Both the position numbers and the translations under genes were made by a program. This document shows, piece after piece, positions 48,526 to 51,383 of a DNA stretch of 51,383 nt. Within the stretch, counting starts at the first letter, position 1. Every line of letters begins with the position of its first letter. The notes beneath the pieces were generated by a model. It ran no database searches and was not told the DNA's origin. It saw only the letters and a program-made list of their open reading frames with translations. This DNA is from an uncultured Eubacteriales bacterium (GTDB lineage: Bacteria; Bacillota; Clostridia; Oscillospirales; Oscillospiraceae): the NCBI GenBank assembly GCA_900321275.1, contig ONVI01000034.1, positions 1-51,383 on the forward strand, read 5' to 3'.

Positions 48526-48883
48526 GCTGCCCCTCCTCCCCGTCCGCCCGGACAAAGAGTATGACGCCCGCAATGGCGAGGGCGCAGCCGACGACCTGCC
48601 TGACGCTCACCGTCTCATGGAAGAGCAGCGCGCCGAAGACCAGCGACCAGAGAAGCGTCACGGCCTTGTTGGTATAGGCCACCGTCAGGGGCAGGCGTTT
48701 TAAGATCTGCTGCCAGCCGAGGGCATAGATCCCGAGCAGAACGAACTCCCCCCCAAAAAAGAGGCAGAAGCGCGGGCTCAGAAATTCCTCCCCGGCGGCG
48801 AGCTTCGACAAAACCGTCGTAAAGGAAAACAGCAGCAGCAAAACATGCAGGGCGAGGAAGACGCGCGCGTCGCTTTTCTTCAT
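48515..48883 (-). CDS. SMR/EamA-type half-transporter, ArnE-like
   Basis: 122 residues, four helices: ALHVLLLLFSFTTVLSKLA, GEFVLLGIYALGW, LPLTVAYTNKAVTLLWSLVFG and a final AIAGVILFV. The LPLTVAYTNKAV helix resembles the conserved SMR/EmrE-like substrate helix. It starts 4 nt after the GT2 stop and overlaps the next half-transporter, so the trio is tightly coupled. The C-terminus is charged (GEEGQHDG). A heterodimeric flippase for the GT2 product is the most likely role. Confidence 0.75.
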   Translation of the reverse strand: MKKSDARVFLALHVLLLLFSFTTVLSKLAAGEEFLSPRFCLFFGGEFVLLGIYALGWQQILKRLPLTVAYTNKAVTLLWSLVFGALLFHETVSVRQVVGCALAIAGVILFVRADGEEGQHDG

Positions 48884-48887
48884 CCGC

Positions 48888-49820
48888 TCAGCCCTTCTTC
48901 CGGATCACCTGCCGCTCCACATACTGGGGCGAGGCGTTGATGCACATGTAGATGCGGCCGATATACTCCCCGATCATGCCCAGCACCAGCAGGATGATCC
49001 CGCCCAGCAGCAGCATCAGCGCCATGGTGGAAGTCCAGCCCTCGGGGATGGAGCTGTCCACGAAGTGCTTGATGAGGATGACGATAAAGTAGATAAAGCC
49101 CGAAAGCGCCGCAATGCCGCCGCACCAGGTCGCGATACGCAGGGGCTTGACCGAAAACGAGGTAAAGCCGTTCATCCACAGGGAGAAGAGCTTGACGAGG
49201 TTGTAGCCGCTCTCCCCCTCCTCCCGCGCCCGGTGGGTGACCGGCACGGTGCCGATCCGGTGGGTGGCGCGGAGGATAAGCCCCTCCACGTAGGGGTAGC
49301 AGTTGCGGTAGACCAGCATCTCGTCCACGATAAAGCGGCGCATGGCAAAATAGCTGGTGATGGTGAGCTCCCGCGGCTTTCCCAGCATGATCTCGGTCAT
49401 GCGGTTGTTGGCCATGGTGCCGAAGTTGCGGAAGGCGGAATGCTGCTTGTGGGCGTATTCGGCGTAGACCACATCGTAGCCCTCCTCCAGCTTGCGGATG
49501 AGCTTCCCCGCCTCGTCGCCGGGGGTCTGCCCGTCGTCGTCGAGACAGACGACGATTTCCCCCGCCGTGTGCCGAAGCCCCGCCATGATGGCCGCGTGCT
49601 GGCCGAAGTTTTTCGCCAGATCCACGGCCACAATGTGCGCGTCGTTCTCGGCGAGCGCGCGGATCACGTCCCAGGTGTTGTCCGGGGAGCAGTCGTTGAC
49701 CAGCACGATCTCATAGTCGCAGCCCGCAAGCCCCGCCATCGCGGCTGCGAGTTCCTCCGTCACGCCCGTGATCGTGTGGGCGGAGCGGTAGCAGGGGATT
49801 ACAAAGGACACAAGCTTCAT
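48888..49820 (-). CDS. GT2 family polyprenyl-phosphate sugar transferase
   Basis: 310 residues behind GGGGAGGGGG. GT-A domain with VSFVIPCYRSA, VLVNDCSPDNTW, LAKNFGQHAA and LDDDGQTPGD near 96, then two C-terminal membrane helices (about 230-250 and 263-285). It is a close paralogue of the GT2 at 26954-27895; the blocks NRMTEIMLGKP, SLWMNGFTSFSVKPLRIAT and SPQYVER are shared. It should load a sugar onto undecaprenyl phosphate. Position between a sugar acetyltransferase and two SMR flippase subunits strongly supports a lipid-linked aminosugar route. Confidence 0.9.
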   Translation of the reverse strand: MKLVSFVIPCYRSAHTITGVTEELAAAMAGLAGCDYEIVLVNDCSPDNTWDVIRALAENDAHIVAVDLAKNFGQHAAIMAGLRHTAGEIVVCLDDDGQTPGDEAGKLIRKLEEGYDVVYAEYAHKQHSAFRNFGTMANNRMTEIMLGKPRELTITSYFAMRRFIVDEMLVYRNCYPYVEGLILRATHRIGTVPVTHRAREEGESGYNLVKLFSLWMNGFTSFSVKPLRIATWCGGIAALSGFIYFIVILIKHFVDSSIPEGWTSTMALMLLLGGIILLVLGMIGEYIGRIYMCINASPQYVERQVIRKKG

Positions 49821-49821
49821 G

Positions 49822-50373
49822 TTATTCCCCCTCCCCGGCAAGCCGCGCCATGAATACCACGTCGGTAAACGCGCCGTCCAGCTTTACAAAATCACGGAAG
49901 ACCCCCTCGGTCCGAAAGCCCGCCTTCTCATAGCTGCGGCGCGCGACCTCGTTGCCGCCCAGCACCTTCAGGCTTATGCGGTGCAGGCGCAGCACCTCCA
50001 GCCCGAAGCGGGTGAAGAGCCGCGCCGTCTCCGTGCCGAGACCGCGCTTGCGCGCCCATGCCTCGCCGATGAAGATACCGTACTCGGCGGATTCGTTCTT
50101 TTCGTCCACGTCGCGGAAGTAGACGCTGCCGACGCTCTTTCCGCTCTCGCGCTCGACGATGATATACTGGATGACCTTCCCGGTCATCACCTTGTTTTGG
50201 AGCCACGCGCGGTGCATCGCGGGGGTAAAGGGCTCCCGGAACAGGAAGTAGCGCCAGACCTCCGGGTCGTTGCGCCATCTCACGATATCGTCCGTGTCCG
50301 CGTCCGTAATGGGCCGCAGCGTGAGCTTTTCGCCGTTGATGACGGGAAGCTCGGCGTGTTGCAAGTGAAGCAT
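49822..50373 (-). CDS. GNAT acetyltransferase, sugar N-acetylation candidate
   Basis: 183 residues from ATG 50373 behind AAGGATC. RimJ/RimL-like GNAT: LTLRPITDADTDDIVRWRND at the N-terminus, acetyl-CoA loop WARKRGLGTETARLF near 120, and VLGGNEVARRSYEKAGF. The gene begins 13 nt after the aminotransferase and ends one base before the GT2, so all three are one operon. In enterics a GNAT (WecD) N-acetylates the product of WecE; the same step is inferred here. General protein acetylation is less likely given the context. Confidence 0.82.
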   Translation of the reverse strand: MLHLQHAELPVINGEKLTLRPITDADTDDIVRWRNDPEVWRYFLFREPFTPAMHRAWLQNKVMTGKVIQYIIVERESGKSVGSVYFRDVDEKNESAEYGIFIGEAWARKRGLGTETARLFTRFGLEVLRLHRISLKVLGGNEVARRSYEKAGFRTEGVFRDFVKLDGAFTDVVFMARLAGEGE

Positions 50374-50386
50374 GGTTATTGATCCT

Positions 50387-51383
50387 TCAAACCCTGTAGA
50401 AGTCCCGCACCGCGCGGATGACCTTCGCCTGGTCGTCGGCGGTGAGGCCGTAATACAGCGGCAGGCGCACCAGGCGGTCGGATTCGCGGGTGGTATAGAC
50501 ATCCTCGCCGGAGAAGCGCCCGAAGCGCAGTCCCGCCGGGGCCGAGTGCAGGGGGACATAGTGGAAGACGGCGAGGATATCCCGCGCCTTGAGGAAGGCG
50601 ATCAGGGCCGTGCGTTCCTCCAGATCGCGGCACTTGAGATAGAACATGTGGGCGTTGTGGACGCAGCCCTCTGGAACCGCAGGCAGGGTGACAAGGCCCT
50701 TCTTTTCCAGATCGGCAAAGGCGTCATAATAGCTCTTCCAGCTTGAAAGCCTGTCCTCGTTGATCTCGTCCGCCATCTCAAGCTGGGCCCAGAGATAGGC
50801 GGCGTTGAGCTCGGACGGGAGGAAGCTGTCCCCGAGGTCAACCCAGGTGTACTTGTCCACCTGGCCGCGGAAGAAGCGGGCGCGGTCGGTGCCCTTCTCC
50901 CGCAGGATCTCGGCGCGCTCGACATATTCCGGGGTGTTGATGAGAATGGCCCCGCCCTCGCCCATGGAGTAGTTTTTCGTCTCGTGGAAGGAATAGCAGC
51001 CGAAGTCTCCGATGGTGCCGAGGGCCTTGCCCTTGTAGCTGCTCATGACGGCCTGGGCCGCGTCCTCGATGACGAGCAGCCTGTGCTTTCTCGCAATCGC
51101 CATGATGGTGTCCATCTCACAGGCCACGCCCGCGTAGTGCATGACCACGATGGCCTTTGTGCGGTCTGTGATCGCGGCCTCGATCTTCGTCTCGTCGATG
51201 TTCATGGTGTCGGGTCGGATGTCCACAAAGACCAGCTTCGCCCCGTAGTTGACGAAGGCATTGGCGGTGGAGGAGAAGGTGAAGCTCGGCAGGATGACCT
51301 CATCCCCGGGCTGAAGCTCGCACAGGAGGCTCGCCATATCCAGCGCCGTGGTGCCGGAGGTGGTCAGCAGTACCTTGTGGGCG
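50387..51383 (-). CDS. wecE: DegT/WecE-family sugar aminotransferase (5' end outside window)
   Basis: The frame is open to the window edge; 331 residues are visible and the N-terminal part (about 45 residues) is missing. The visible start reads LLTTSGTTALDMA, the PLP-phosphate region, then PSFTFSSTANAFV, VVMHYAGVACEMD, IEDAAQA, and the PLP lysine in SFHETKNYSMGEGG. These blocks match WecE/RffA, which aminates dTDP-4-keto-6-deoxyglucose to the 4-amino-4,6-dideoxygalactose nucleotide. The DegT fold is certain; the exact substrate is inferred. Confidence 0.88.
   Translation of the reverse strand, partial: AHKVLLTTSGTTALDMASLLCELQPGDEVILPSFTFSSTANAFVNYGAKLVFVDIRPDTMNIDETKIEAAITDRTKAIVVMHYAGVACEMDTIMAIARKHRLLVIEDAAQAVMSSYKGKALGTIGDFGCYSFHETKNYSMGEGGAILINTPEYVERAEILREKGTDRARFFRGQVDKYTWVDLGDSFLPSELNAAYLWAQLEMADEINEDRLSSWKSYYDAFADLEKKGLVTLPAVPEGCVHNAHMFYLKCRDLEERTALIAFLKARDILAVFHYVPLHSAPAGLRFGRFSGEDVYTTRESDRLVRLPLYYGLTADDQAKVIRAVRDFYRV

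Noticed and set aside
1-51383. tRNA, rRNA, prophage or transposase genes
   Set aside because: I looked through the intergenic gaps by eye and saw no cloverleaf-like sequence, rRNA segments, integrase or transposase motifs; short gaps are filled by repeats and regulatory sites.

Overview
The window looks like one contig stretch from a GC-rich Gram-positive member of the Clostridia, most plausibly Oscillospirales (Oscillospiraceae-like). The reasons are the DivIVA/SepF/Hfq/MiaA/MutL gene order, Firmicute-type regulators (a PyrR attenuator and a purine riboswitch), strong AAGGAGG-type ribosome binding sites, and dispersed hairpin repeats of the kind common in gut Clostridia. There is no rRNA, tRNA, CRISPR array, prophage or transposase gene. 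Taxonomy is inferred from gene content only.

Layout. Positions 1-7619 read rightward: the 3' end of gyrA, a small SHOCT-like membrane protein, rnhA, an ABC exporter, a GNAT acetyltransferase and mfd. Positions 7841-10651 hold a membrane-anchored parvulin-type prolyl isomerase, a 55-codon gene on the minus strand and a PI-PLC-like protein. A Pro-rich lipoprotein (minus) and the pyrR-uraA pair with a readable PyrR attenuator follow. From 25298 down to 13898 runs a long minus-strand cluster: mutL-miaA-hfq-(membrane protein)-yggS-sepF-divIVA-ileS-lspA-rluD-(small membrane protein). It combines mismatch repair, tRNA modification, cell division and lipoprotein maturation. miaB and a GT2 glycosyltransferase diverge from mutL. 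Next come a eukaryotic-type glycogen branching enzyme, a signal peptidase I homologue lacking its catalytic residues, two secreted proteins, pncC, thiI, folC and divergent xpt. A guanine-type riboswitch leads a four-gene BMP-family nucleoside ABC importer (37251-42125). The rest is on the minus strand: trmO, a CPBP protease, mutS, a Cys-rich secreted peptide, an ATP-grasp ligase, and a sugar cassette (two SMR/EamA half-transporters, a GT2, a GNAT and a WecE-like aminotransferase cut by the window edge).

How the genes work together. pyrR/uraA, xpt and the riboswitch-controlled importer form a nucleobase/nucleoside salvage theme. The wecE-GNAT-GT2-SMR-SMR genes look like a complete route from nucleotide-activated keto sugar to a flipped undecaprenyl-phosphate aminosugar. 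This is the best candidate here for a poorly described system.

The most unusual sequence-level feature is the dense set of short mobile repeats (at least four families). At about twelve genes a repeat touches or provides the stop codon. In one case a truncated repeat also encodes the last 13 residues of a secreted protein and carries a promoter-like signal for the next gene.
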